From a virus: a DNA stretch of 31,336 nucleotides. The notes below the pieces were generated by a model that searched no databases, was not told where the DNA came from, and was given only the letters and a program-made list of their open reading frames with translations. Position 1 is the stretch's first letter. The number at the start of each line of letters is the position of its first letter. This document shows, piece after piece, positions 1-6,831 of the stretch. Made by a program: the position numbers and the translations under genes. Location: the IMG/VR virus record IMGVR_UViG_3300023176_003651, positions 1 to 31,336 of that record. One strand, given 5' to 3'.

Positions 1-2390
1 CTAACATGTCCTGGCATGTTTGCTTTGCCTTGTTTTTGTTCAAGGCGCTGATAGTGTCCAATCTTGTTTGCACGTTTGGGCGAACCCTTCTCCCAACCCG
101 GACGTTGTTCAAACTCTTTGCGGAACTCAGTAATACGTTCAAGGATTTCTTTTTCGGTCGTTTCTTGTAGTACCATCATCAGCACTTCACTTAGAAATTC
201 TTGCATAAACACAGGAGTATCTGAACGTCTCAAGTCTAAGCCCATTGCTTTAACCTTGCCTGGTTTACCATCTGTGTCTGAACGAAAGCCTTCTACGTCA
301 TACACTAATGCCGCATAGCGTTTCTTTGTAATATACAATCCGCTTTCAGCAACAATCTCTCTACCTGCCGCAATAACATCTGAACGGCTTTTTGGACAGT
401 GAAATGCACGACCCATAAAGTCTATAAATGTACTGTTTGCTTCTTCTGCTACTTGATCATACAATGTAATAACATTGTCTTTCGACCAAGGAATGTTTCC
501 GTTATCGATTTCATTGCGTAGTGTTGGATATGCACTAAAATATACAGAGTCAGTATCACCGTAGATAACACTTTCTCCTACGTGATCATATGTGCCTGTG
601 ATAACTTTGTTCACTTCTGCACTCATGTGCTTAACAATAGTACGTCCAGTAAGTGTAGTTGATTGTCCTATCCTTTTGTCAAAAAATCTACAGCCAGGAT
701 TAAGAATGGCCCCGTAAAGAGAGTTAAGATTAATTTTCTTAACAAGTTGTCGCTTGTCCCAAAATGCAATCTCAGTACTGTTTCCAGCGTCTTTCGCCTT
801 TTTAAGCATAGCTTGTAGTTCTTTTCGTTCTGCATACCACCTCTTTAGAATACCAGGAATAACACCTTCAAATTCTGTTGTAAATATTGTACCGTTTGCA
901 CTTAGCATCCACGGCATTTGACTGTCAAAGATCAGTTGATATATTTCTGCACCGCTTAGTACATCTGAGCGTCCATCTTCCCAATCAACTGTAAGTGCAA
1001 CGTCTTTGCGTTTTTCCATAACTGCTTCATATTCTTCTGTACTAAAGCGGCCTTCCCAGCTGCCTGCAAAACTCTTCTTTTTAAGAGTCATGTCTTCATG
1101 TACACGACCTTCTGATATCTCAGGACGAATCTGTCCTACAATAGTTTCTGGAGCCATGTTCAACGCACGAATTACACTTGGATACAGTGAGTTCAAGTCC
1201 ATTGAACCAATCCACTTGTGCAAGCCTTTTTTCGGAAATGCAACATAAGCACCTGCTGCCTGTGTGTTTTCGTCGTCACGTTTTGGACGATTAGGAACTT
1301 GTAATCCTCTGTGATGTGCTTCGTTGATGATAGCTTGTTCTGTAACAGCAACAGCACCCATAGTTGTTTGTAGTAGCACAGTGTTTGCGTGTGCTAGTTC
1401 GTTTGACAAGTCGATAAAACGTAGTTTCTTATCAAGTTTATCTAGTAGTGCAACGTCTTGTCTGTTATATTCAATAAATGTTTCAAAGTCGTTGTTGTAT
1501 AACTGATCCAATGTACCTTCATAAACTGTTTTACGTTCACCTACTTCTAGTTCACCAATAGCATCCAGTCGATATGTATGACGTTCTTCGTATGTATACT
1601 TTCGATATAGTTCAAGACTGTCTAAATGCACACGACCTACAAAGTCATATGTTTCTGACATCTTTCCAAACTTTTCATACTCACGCTTCTTGGGCATTTG
1701 ACCCCACAAACAAAACTTACGTGTATCATCGTTGCTTAGTACACGTTTAATTCTGTTTACAGTGTACGGAACATCGTATCCTTCACTGTTCCAGCCGCTG
1801 TGGATATCAGCATCTTCAAGTAAATCAAGGAAAGTTTGGAGCATTTGACGTTCGCCGTTACCGTCTTTGTCATTCGTAAACAGTATTACGTTATCACCCC
1901 AACGCTCTTTACACATAGCCTGTGCTTCTTCGAATGGCATACCTTTGGGCGGAACAGCAAGTGTAATCAACGCACTGTCTAACCACTGCATACAAACTGT
2001 AATAGCAGTAATAGGCATAAACGGATCTTCAACTGGAGCAAACCCACGCTCTGGATCAAAGTCCGTCTCAATATCCCAAAACAATATGTTTAGTTTAGGT
2101 GCATCTTGATTGAGGTAGTTCTCACTCAAACACTGGAAGATTGGATTGATATCGCTTTCAAAAAGATTCTTGCCTTTGTTAATAGCAACTTCTTTGCGAA
2201 AGTCTTTTGTGTTCTTACACACAATGCGAGTTAAAGGATCTCCGTACACACTCTTGTACTTGCCTCGTGGATCCTCATAATAAAATGTATATTTTGCTTG
2301 GTATTCGTGGAAATGTCGCTTTCCATCTCGGCGTTCGACTACTCGAATAATATCCTGATCGCGATCAAAGAAAGCGTCTACGTAACTCAA
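1..2390 (-). CDS. 43: T4-type family B DNA polymerase (gp43), 3' end cut by window edge
   Basis: Replicative DNA polymerase with 3'-5' proofreading exonuclease. I translated it by hand on the minus strand: about 796 codons are visible before the window edge, close to the whole protein by family length. Exo I is seen as DIETDF (D106, E108) and Exo II as GWNSEGYDVPY. Polymerase motif A is DLNSLYPS (D398), motif B is KKINLNSLYGA, and motif C is YGDTDS (D612, D614), so all catalytic carboxylates are present and no frameshift is evident. The only start that fits is TTG at 2390, with GGAG 6 bases upstream and an in-frame TAA further upstream; the next in-frame ATG lies beyond Exo I. No intron or regA-like gene is seen beside it. 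Confidence 0.96.
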   Translation of the reverse strand, partial: MSYVDAFFDRDQDIIRVVERRDGKRHFHEYQAKYTFYYEDPRGKYKSVYGDPLTRIVCKNTKDFRKEVAINKGKNLFESDINPIFQCLSENYLNQDAPKLNILFWDIETDFDPERGFAPVEDPFMPITAITVCMQWLDSALITLAVPPKGMPFEEAQAMCKERWGDNVILFTNDKDGNGERQMLQTFLDLLEDADIHSGWNSEGYDVPYTVNRIKRVLSNDDTRKFCLWGQMPKKREYEKFGKMSETYDFVGRVHLDSLELYRKYTYEERHTYRLDAIGELEVGERKTVYEGTLDQLYNNDFETFIEYNRQDVALLDKLDKKLRFIDLSNELAHANTVLLQTTMGAVAVTEQAIINEAHHRGLQVPNRPKRDDENTQAAGAYVAFPKKGLHKWIGSMDLNSLYPSVIRALNMAPETIVGQIRPEISEGRVHEDMTLKKKSFAGSWEGRFSTEEYEAVMEKRKDVALTVDWEDGRSDVLSGAEIYQLIFDSQMPWMLSANGTIFTTEFEGVIPGILKRWYAERKELQAMLKKAKDAGNSTEIAFWDKRQLVKKINLNSLYGAILNPGCRFFDKRIGQSTTLTGRTIVKHMSAEVNKVITGTYDHVGESVIYGDTDSVYFSAYPTLRNEIDNGNIPWSKDNVITLYDQVAEEANSTFIDFMGRAFHCPKSRSDVIAAGREIVAESGLYITKKRYAALVYDVEGFRSDTDGKPGKVKAMGLDLRRSDTPVFMQEFLSEVLMMVLQETTEKEILERITEFRKEFEQRPGWEKGSPKRANKIGHYQRLEQKQGKANMPGHV

Positions 2391-2446
2391 ATTTTTCTCC
2401 TCTGTTGCTTATTGGCCAACTTAACCATCTACATGCCCTGTGGGCG

Positions 2447-2665
2447 TTATAACACTAGTCCTGCTACATATATAATAGTTAGTCCTGTATTCATAACTAC
2501 TAAACTTTTTTCTTTCCAAAGCACACCTACTAATGTCCACATACTATTACTTATAATAAACGCATAAACATAAAAAGGATACACATTAAATGCTGCTAAT
2601 ATTGCGGCCGCAAGTAAACATCCTGTGCTAAGCCATGCTAACCATTGATAAGGTTTTACCACCAT
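2447..2665 (-). CDS. small integral membrane protein, unknown function
   Basis: A 72-residue protein with three hydrophobic stretches (about residues 8-26, 29-45 and 54-71) separated by short polar turns. That predicts a small three-helix membrane protein that would sit in the host inner membrane. It overlaps the upstream membrane-protein gene by 10 bases, so the two are probably translated together. I do not recognise a catalytic motif. The size and helix count recall half-transporter (SemiSWEET or PnuC-like) units, but no signature residue supports that. Confidence 0.65.
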   Translation of the reverse strand: MVVKPYQWLAWLSTGCLLAAAILAAFNVYPFYVYAFIISNSMWTLVGVLWKEKSLVVMNTGLTIIYVAGLVL

Positions 2666-2937
2666 TGTGCAGCTACTCCATACCCAAATATATTAACACA
2701 ACTAAAGTACATTGTCAAGAGCATAACCCATGCAGCACCCCTTCGAAATGCTGCATAGGCTTGCGTTATACTACCAATAAAAAATCCTGGATATACAACA
2801 AGCATATTAGGGCTTCCTGCATTAAATGCAAGTGTAAGGCTTGCACTTACTGTAAAAATGAAACTTACTAATTCAAAATAAAATGCAGTTCTGTCACTAG
2901 AATAACTTGTTATCCAAAAACTTTTTATACTGTTCAC
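2656..2937 (-). CDS. small integral membrane protein, unknown function (GTG start)
   Basis: A 93-residue protein with three predicted membrane helices (about residues 18-38, 45-62 and 68-88) and a polar N-terminus. The start is GTG at 2937, preceded by AGGAT at suitable spacing, and it overlaps the dsbA stop by four bases (GTGA), which implies coupled translation. It sits between dsbA and a second small membrane protein in one operon leading to gp43. Function is unknown; a role in altering the host membrane early in infection is inference only. Confidence 0.65.
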   Translation of the reverse strand: MNSIKSFWITSYSSDRTAFYFELVSFIFTVSASLTLAFNAGSPNMLVVYPGFFIGSITQAYAAFRRGAAWVMLLTMYFSCVNIFGYGVAAQWW

Positions 2938-3194
2938 TTGTCATATCCTAATGTTGCAACAAGCGTTTCGAGATCTTCATGTGCATCTGCATGCATATCC
3001 CAATCTCTATTTTTTGCAATTTTAATTGCTTTATTAATTAAGCTCGGCTTAATATCTAATTCTTCTGCCACAGCCTTAACTGTATCCTTAAGACCTGCTT
3101 GAAGATCTTCTACTTCCTGCATGACAGTCACACCTTCGCGAACGAGACGTTCTAGTTTTGCTTTTTCTTCAGCACCATAAGTACGATCACTCAT
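2934..3194 (-). CDS. dsbA: DsbA-like double-stranded DNA-binding protein
   Basis: An 86-residue, highly charged helical protein that resembles T4 DsbA in length and layout: a charged N-terminal helix, a central DELxI-like segment (ELDIKPSLINKAIKIAKN) and an acidic C-terminal helix. T4 DsbA binds dsDNA near late promoters and stimulates late transcription. ATG at 3194 has a full AGGAGG 5 bases upstream, so strong translation is expected. It is driven by the near-consensus sigma70 promoter at 3206-3249. It shares GTGA with the downstream membrane-protein gene. The match is from recalled family sequence, not a database search. Confidence 0.7.
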   Translation of the reverse strand: MSDRTYGAEEKAKLERLVREGVTVMQEVEDLQAGLKDTVKAVAEELDIKPSLINKAIKIAKNRDWDMHADAHEDLETLVATLGYDK

Positions 3195-3205
3195 AGTATC
3201 CTCCT

Positions 3206-3249
3206 TTGAGTTTAAATTAATTATAGTTGATTATTTGTTCTTTGTCAAG
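3206..3249 (-). promoter_or_regulatory. sigma70 promoter in direct repeat copy 1, driving dsbA
   Basis: On the minus strand this reads TTGACA (3248-3243), a 17-base spacer, then TATAAT (3225-3220): both boxes match consensus exactly. Transcription should start near 3213, just before the AGGAGG of dsbA. The whole 44 bp is identical to 3524-3567. The -35 box overlaps the stop codon of the upstream gene. The perfect match suggests early expression by unmodified host RNA polymerase. Confidence 0.85.
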
Positions 3250-3496
3250 CTACCTTTTTATATTGGTCATACCAATACTTCGAAGAGTCTCGAAGTGTTT
3301 CATTTGCTTTTCTTATATATTCGAGTGTTTCAAGCAAAGTTGTTTTACGGTGTTCATCGACCGAGTCATCATATTTAAAATGATCCTCGATGATTTCTTG
3401 AACAAAGTTAATATAAGGACATGTGTTAGGTGGAACCTTGGGTGCTTTGTCCTTACAAGATTTAATACGATTATCTTTTGCAGAAACTCTAGGCAT
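3245..3496 (-). CDS. conserved-looking hypothetical protein
   Basis: An 83-residue soluble protein with a basic N-terminus, a PPNTCPYIN segment and a charged helical C-terminal half. I chose ATG at 3496 because GGAG lies 6 bases upstream; an in-frame TTG at 3508 overlaps that ribosome site and is less likely. The gene is a single early unit behind its own promoter at 3524-3567, and its stop lies inside the next promoter. The xVPPxTCPxI pattern recalls small hypothetical genes of T4-like phages. No function can be assigned. Confidence 0.65.
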   Translation of the reverse strand: MPRVSAKDNRIKSCKDKAPKVPPNTCPYINFVQEIIEDHFKYDDSVDEHRKTTLLETLEYIRKANETLRDSSKYWYDQYKKVA

Positions 3497-3523
3497 TTGA
3501 TTCTCCAAGTATAGTATACTCTG

Positions 3524-3567
3524 TTGAGTTTAAATTAATTATAGTTGATTATTTGTTCTTTGTCAAG
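3524..3567 (-). promoter_or_regulatory. sigma70 promoter in direct repeat copy 2
   Basis: An exact 44-bp copy of 3206-3249, offset by 318 bases. TTGACA is at 3566-3561 and TATAAT at 3543-3538 with a 17-base spacer, giving a predicted start near 3531. It drives the hypothetical gene at 3496-3245. It overlaps the 3' end of the upstream gene, as copy 1 does. Confidence 0.85.
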
Positions 3568-3743
3568 AACTTTTTATGGTAGGCTTCGTCAAAACCTTCT
3601 TCATGATAGCAGTTTTCATGATTACCCCAAAGTCTTTTAAAATAACCGTCATAACATGCTCTTATAGTATCTTCTGTAGAATTTAAATGTCCCTTTACCA
3701 TATAAAAAATCCTACACATTTCTTTATGACTTGGGTTGGTCAT
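3549..3743 (-). CDS. small hypothetical protein
   Basis: A 64-residue protein beginning MTNPSHKEM. ATG at 3743 overlaps the stop of the upstream gene (ATGA), which is why I prefer it over a longer reading starting at 3830 that would lie inside the neighbour. The protein is rich in His, Tyr and Cys (three Cys: CRIFY, ACYDG, NCYHE), suggesting a compact or metal-binding fold, but the spacing matches no family I know. The last bases lie in promoter copy 2. Confidence 0.55.
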   Translation of the reverse strand: MTNPSHKEMCRIFYMVKGHLNSTEDTIRACYDGYFKRLWGNHENCYHEEGFDEAYHKKFLTKNK

Positions 3744-4345
3744 TTCACATATGCTCCAATTCGTCCATGTATATCTGGATAATCTCTGTACATGTAACCT
3801 TCGGGAGGATCTATTTCTTGTCCTTCCCAAACTGGAATGAAATGTTCGATACCTCCGTTAAAATCTTCGTTTTTACGCAAATGCACTTCTATTAGATTGC
3901 CGTTTATAAATTCACAATTTATCCATTCGTACTTACTTCCTAGATTAGTTAATACACTAGGAAATGGAATGTGATCATTTACTTTAATCCATTCGTTCCA
4001 TTGGGTGAAAGTATCATTATCTTTTTTACCTTCTACACATAAACGTTGTATACCCCAATTGTAATCTATACTGAGATGTAATCCTTCAAACCATTCGCAC
4101 CAAAAATGACCTACTGGTAAGTGCATAGTCTCTTTGACCAACCATACCTGTTTAGCACCTAGTCCTAAGCCGAGCATATTAACGCATGGGCGGACAATAT
4201 AAAGCCCGGGTTCAGGAACATCTTGTCCTACCGGGCCACATACATATCCTAATTTTCTTGAAAGTATTAATTTATCCATAACCCAGATATCATCTGGGTC
4301 AACTGTTTGCCATACTAAATCTTCTGCTGTGTCATTTATAATCAT
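3740..4345 (-). CDS. hypothetical protein, possibly ATP-grasp-like
   Basis: A 201-residue soluble protein rich in Trp and aromatics. The middle (about 45-75) has a RPCVNMLGLGLGAKQVW stretch, then EWFEGLHLSIDY, and near 143-157 YEWINCEFINGNLIEVHLR. The order of a glycine-containing loop, an acidic strand and an E-x-N/E-x-H strand loosely recalls the C-terminal half of ATP-grasp ligases, but a complete ATP-grasp domain would need more N-terminal sequence. It overlaps the upstream gene by 14 bases and has no clear Shine-Dalgarno site, so it is probably translationally coupled. The ATP-grasp idea is weak. Confidence 0.55.
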   Translation of the reverse strand: MIINDTAEDLVWQTVDPDDIWVMDKLILSRKLGYVCGPVGQDVPEPGLYIVRPCVNMLGLGLGAKQVWLVKETMHLPVGHFWCEWFEGLHLSIDYNWGIQRLCVEGKKDNDTFTQWNEWIKVNDHIPFPSVLTNLGSKYEWINCEFINGNLIEVHLRKNEDFNGGIEHFIPVWEGQEIDPPEGYMYRDYPDIHGRIGAYVK

Positions 4346-5048
4346 TCAGCGCTTTTAATAATTGTTCTTTGATAGATTCCTGTTTTGCACGTTTTGTTGC
4401 AACAGCGTACATCACACTTTCAGCATCATCACCATAACGTTTTTCGAAATCACTTTTGTGTTTTTTAAGTTTTTTTACATTAGCTTCACGGCTGCGTTTT
4501 TCTCCGCCAGTAAGTTCTCTTTCTCCTATAGGAGCATCTAAAGTAGGCCAGCCTCCAGAGGGCCTTTCCTGTCGAACTAAAAGTTTCATAAGTAGGTCTT
4601 GTACCATTCTGGTCCACACCTCTAAAATCCCGTCATGCAACCCTAACTCTGCTCCACACCTCTGAATTTTATCTCTAGCTTCGCCTACTGTGCTTGAAGA
4701 ATCAAAGTGATCTTCACCTACTAGTTTATCTTTTAAAGGATGTGGTTGTTCGCCTGTGGTACTCGGCTTGCTTGTGCTGGGCATAGGATCAGAACCTTTT
4801 GCTTGTCCTGCACTACCAGTATGTTGTTTTTCTGTTACACCTGCAAGTTTTGCAAAATCTGATAAACTATCAATACCTAATGGCATTGATCCTTGTGGTA
4901 CTTCTACACTTTCTTGCACGTAATCTTTAGTAGGAGCAACACTTTCTTGCGTCTTACCGGCCATTGACATAAGAGCTTCTCTGTCTGCTATAGGATCACT
5001 TGGAAACAACCCCTTCATCATTTCGCTCATTTTATAAAAATCTGTCAT
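4332..5048 (-). CDS. hypothetical protein with RYG/ATK C-terminal motif
   Basis: A 238-residue protein. The N-terminal half is low complexity and Ser/Pro/Gly-rich, and includes DSLSDFAKLAGV, a version of the LxxLAG(I/V) element also seen in the 9100-9315 gene. The C-terminal 65 residues carry ELTGGEKRSREANVKKLKK, FEKRYGDDAESVMYAVATK and a basic tail, a module I recall from several T4-like marine phage proteins of unknown role. GAGGG precedes ATG at 5048. It follows the 76-residue gene with no gap. Modular architecture and neighbours suggest a virion-associated or internal head protein; that is inference. Confidence 0.65.
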   Translation of the reverse strand: MTDFYKMSEMMKGLFPSDPIADREALMSMAGKTQESVAPTKDYVQESVEVPQGSMPLGIDSLSDFAKLAGVTEKQHTGSAGQAKGSDPMPSTSKPSTTGEQPHPLKDKLVGEDHFDSSSTVGEARDKIQRCGAELGLHDGILEVWTRMVQDLLMKLLVRQERPSGGWPTLDAPIGERELTGGEKRSREANVKKLKKHKSDFEKRYGDDAESVMYAVATKRAKQESIKEQLLKALNDYK

Positions 5049-5049
5049 A

Positions 5050-5280
5050 TCACCCTCTACTCATTACTAATTTAATTGCGGTGTCTAAATCTTTTTTTGT
5101 AAAATGGCCTCCTAGCTCTTTATTAACATTTCTATATAACCACTGTGTGCCATGTCTTCTAAGATTTTTATCTACCCATGGGACTAATATAGTATCCATA
5201 TCGTCGCCAAATCCATGCCATAAGGTTTTACCTAATTTTGAAAGCCAAGATTCGTCTTCGTATAGTTCTTGTATCTTCAT
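5050..5280 (-). CDS. hypothetical protein with capsid-targeting-like N-terminus
   Basis: A 76-residue basic protein starting MKIQELYEDE. The leader carries an L-x-E site of the type cut by the T4 prohead protease (gp21) and resembles leaders of neighbouring genes. The remainder (WLSKLGKTLWHGFGDDMDT, then Arg/Lys-rich helices) is unrecognised. It overlaps the upstream gene by four bases (ATGA). A small basic packaged protein would parallel the T4 internal proteins, but this is inference from the leader and size. Confidence 0.6.
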   Translation of the reverse strand: MKIQELYEDESWLSKLGKTLWHGFGDDMDTILVPWVDKNLRRHGTQWLYRNVNKELGGHFTKKDLDTAIKLVMSRG

Positions 5281-5789
5281 TTTCCGCTAGGCACACATTT
5301 GTCTTTGCCATTTTCTGTACCAGCAAATTTGTAACCTTTCCAGCAAGCCTTGCCGTCAGATCCTTGTTCTTTACCTGCATTGTTTTTTGCCTCTTCAATT
5401 GCTTCTTGTGGAAGAGTGCGCCAGCTAGGATTTCCACAATCTGGACAAATTGTGCTGTTAGATTTTTCTGCTAATTTTTTTGAAAGTGTTTCTTTATAGT
5501 TTGCAGATTCTGTAGACATTTGCTGCATCATCGATCCGCCATCACCAAATTTCATGTCGTAATCTAGAGAATGAAATACACTAGACATGTAATCTGCTGC
5601 TTTAGTAATTTTTGCTTGTTGCCAGCCTTCAATACCTTCTGCTTCACTAACTGTTTTTAGCATATCATGTAGCTGTATAGCATACTTTGCAATTTTGTAT
5701 AAATCAGAACGTGCCATTTGGACTTCGTGATCCATTTCAGCACGATGTGCCATATCTCCTAGGCCTTCTTGTATTTTTTTCATTCTCAT
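5277..5789 (-). CDS. conserved marine T4-like protein with Cys-rich C-terminus
   Basis: A 170-residue protein. Residues 10-95 form a charged helical region (MAHRAEMDHEVQMARSDLY, YAIQLHDMLK, KITKAADYM) that I recall as a recurring module in T4-like marine phages. The C-terminus has CPDCGNPSW, CWKGYKFAG and KDKCVPSG: four Cys that could bind zinc or form disulfides. The N-terminus MRMKKIQEG contains an I-x-E candidate protease site. ATG at 5789 has AGGAGTG upstream, and a late box lies at 5811-5817. Function is unknown; a virion or internal head role is inferred. Confidence 0.7.
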   Translation of the reverse strand: MRMKKIQEGLGDMAHRAEMDHEVQMARSDLYKIAKYAIQLHDMLKTVSEAEGIEGWQQAKITKAADYMSSVFHSLDYDMKFGDGGSMMQQMSTESANYKETLSKKLAEKSNSTICPDCGNPSWRTLPQEAIEEAKNNAGKEQGSDGKACWKGYKFAGTENGKDKCVPSGK

Positions 5790-5810
5790 TGAAACACTCC
5801 TATTATAGTG

Positions 5811-5817
5811 TATTTAT
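5811..5817 (-). promoter_or_regulatory. T4-like late promoter box ATAAATA
   Basis: Minus-strand GCATAAATACAC, 22 bases before ATG 5789, overlapping the stop of the upstream gene. It leaves room for a short leader with its AGGAG site. One of ten such boxes in this window. Confidence 0.6.
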
Positions 5818-6710
5818 GCTTTTTTTCTTCTTCTTCTGTTTTTCTTAGAGCCTGCTCTAGTAATTGTACCTGGTCCTCCGTTTACAAAACCATTGCCGCC
5901 TCCAGCAAATGCGCCTCCTATGCTGCCAGCACCTGTGGCTCCTGATGTCATTTCTAATATACCTTCTTCGGTAGTGTTTGCACCAAGATCTCTTTGAGCT
6001 TCAGCACCTGTATTATGCTGGGTTGTTATATTATCAACTTGTTGACTTGAAAGTTTTTTTCCAGCAGCACTAGCCATATTACGTGCTTTATCAAGAGCTG
6101 CTGCGGCCTTTATAGTTAAATGACCGGCCTGGCCAACTTCAATACCGTTTTTATCTCTTATAGTAAGATCTTGAGCTACATCTACTCCGGGTTCAATCTC
6201 ACCAGCCTTAACTGCTTGTGCTAGCCATCTTCTTGCAGCCTTTAATTCGTGCCACATCATTTTGTATGTAGCACCACCGCCTAGTTCAAATCCCCAACCT
6301 TTTCTAAAATATTGATTGATTAGGTTTTTGTATTCCTCTTCAGAATTGGACATTTCTTCACCTACATCTTGACGTCCGGCACCTGCATCAACGGCCATCC
6401 TTCTTGAATCTGCCGCAGCCTGTTTCATTGCCGGTAATCCTGCTTCTATGTCTTTAATTGCTTGTACGAACTTTGGTGCTTCAGGATGATTAGGATTGCT
6501 TGCAACTAGAGATTTTAATTGTTTTAAAGTTTTTTGCATGAAGTCGTACAATCCAGAACCTATATCCATTCTTGCTATACTATTATGTACTCGTTCCATA
6601 TCGTTAGCAGCACCGCCTATATCTCCTGCTTTAGCTTTTGCAACCATTCCTTTTGCTGCTTGTGCTATTTCCTGTTCTGTAGTTTCTCTTAATACTTCAA
6701 ATACTTTCAT
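5814..6710 (-). CDS. Ala/Gly-rich protein with capsid-targeting-like N-terminus
   Basis: A 298-residue protein starting MKVFEVLRETT, whose leader has an L-R-E candidate gp21-type cleavage site. Residues 12-110 are Ala-rich helices, the centre has an aromatic patch (YFRKGWGFELGGG), and the C-terminus contains EGILEMTSGATGAG followed by a Gly-rich stretch and a poly-Arg/Lys tail (KKNRRRRKK). The strongly basic end suggests contact with packaged DNA. A GGAAG lies upstream of ATG 6710. No enzyme domain is recognised. The EGILE element could be a second cleavage site. Confidence 0.65.
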   Translation of the reverse strand: MKVFEVLRETTEQEIAQAAKGMVAKAKAGDIGGAANDMERVHNSIARMDIGSGLYDFMQKTLKQLKSLVASNPNHPEAPKFVQAIKDIEAGLPAMKQAAADSRRMAVDAGAGRQDVGEEMSNSEEEYKNLINQYFRKGWGFELGGGATYKMMWHELKAARRWLAQAVKAGEIEPGVDVAQDLTIRDKNGIEVGQAGHLTIKAAAALDKARNMASAAGKKLSSQQVDNITTQHNTGAEAQRDLGANTTEEGILEMTSGATGAGSIGGAFAGGGNGFVNGGPGTITRAGSKKNRRRRKKA

Positions 6711-6831
6711 TATACTGCTTCCAATATGTGTTTCGTTCGTTGGTACTTGCCTTACGTTCTTCGTGTTCTTTGTATTTATCGACGTAGTGCTTTAACTCTT
6801 CTTCCGTCCACTCTTCATGTTTGCGCACCAA
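6697..6831 (-). CDS. candidate 44-residue overlapping gene
   Basis: A short reading frame that bridges the only 81-base gap in this block, overlapping the 3' end of the upstream gene and the 5' end of the downstream one by 14 bases. It would start with TTG at 6831, with AGGA 7 bases upstream, or GTG at 6828. The product is very charged and helical (EEWTEEELKHYVDKYKEHEER), unlike random out-of-frame sequence. The late box at 6773-6779 lies inside it. It is too short to be sure of. Confidence 0.35.
   Translation of the reverse strand: MVRKHEEWTEEELKHYVDKYKEHEERKASTNERNTYWKQYNESI
6773..6779 (-). promoter_or_regulatory. T4-like late promoter box CGATAAATA
   Basis: Minus-strand GTCGATAAATACAAAG, about 60 bases before ATG 6710. 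Its extended CG-ATAAATA form matches the boxes at 19928, 27492 and 30289. It lies within the candidate mini-gene, so chance occurrence is possible. Confidence 0.5.

Noticed and set aside
2435-2445. GCCC-TGT-GGGC hairpin just before gp43, considered as a terminator
   Set aside because: Four-base stem with no following T-tract on the minus strand.
64-2567. Several plus-strand open frames of 60-90 codons opposite the polymerase gene
   Set aside because: They lie antisense to a gp43 frame with all catalytic motifs and have no ribosome sites or recognisable content.
3549-3830. A 93-codon frame from 3830
   Set aside because: The first 29 codons lie inside the neighbouring gene; ATG 3743 with an ATGA overlap fits better.
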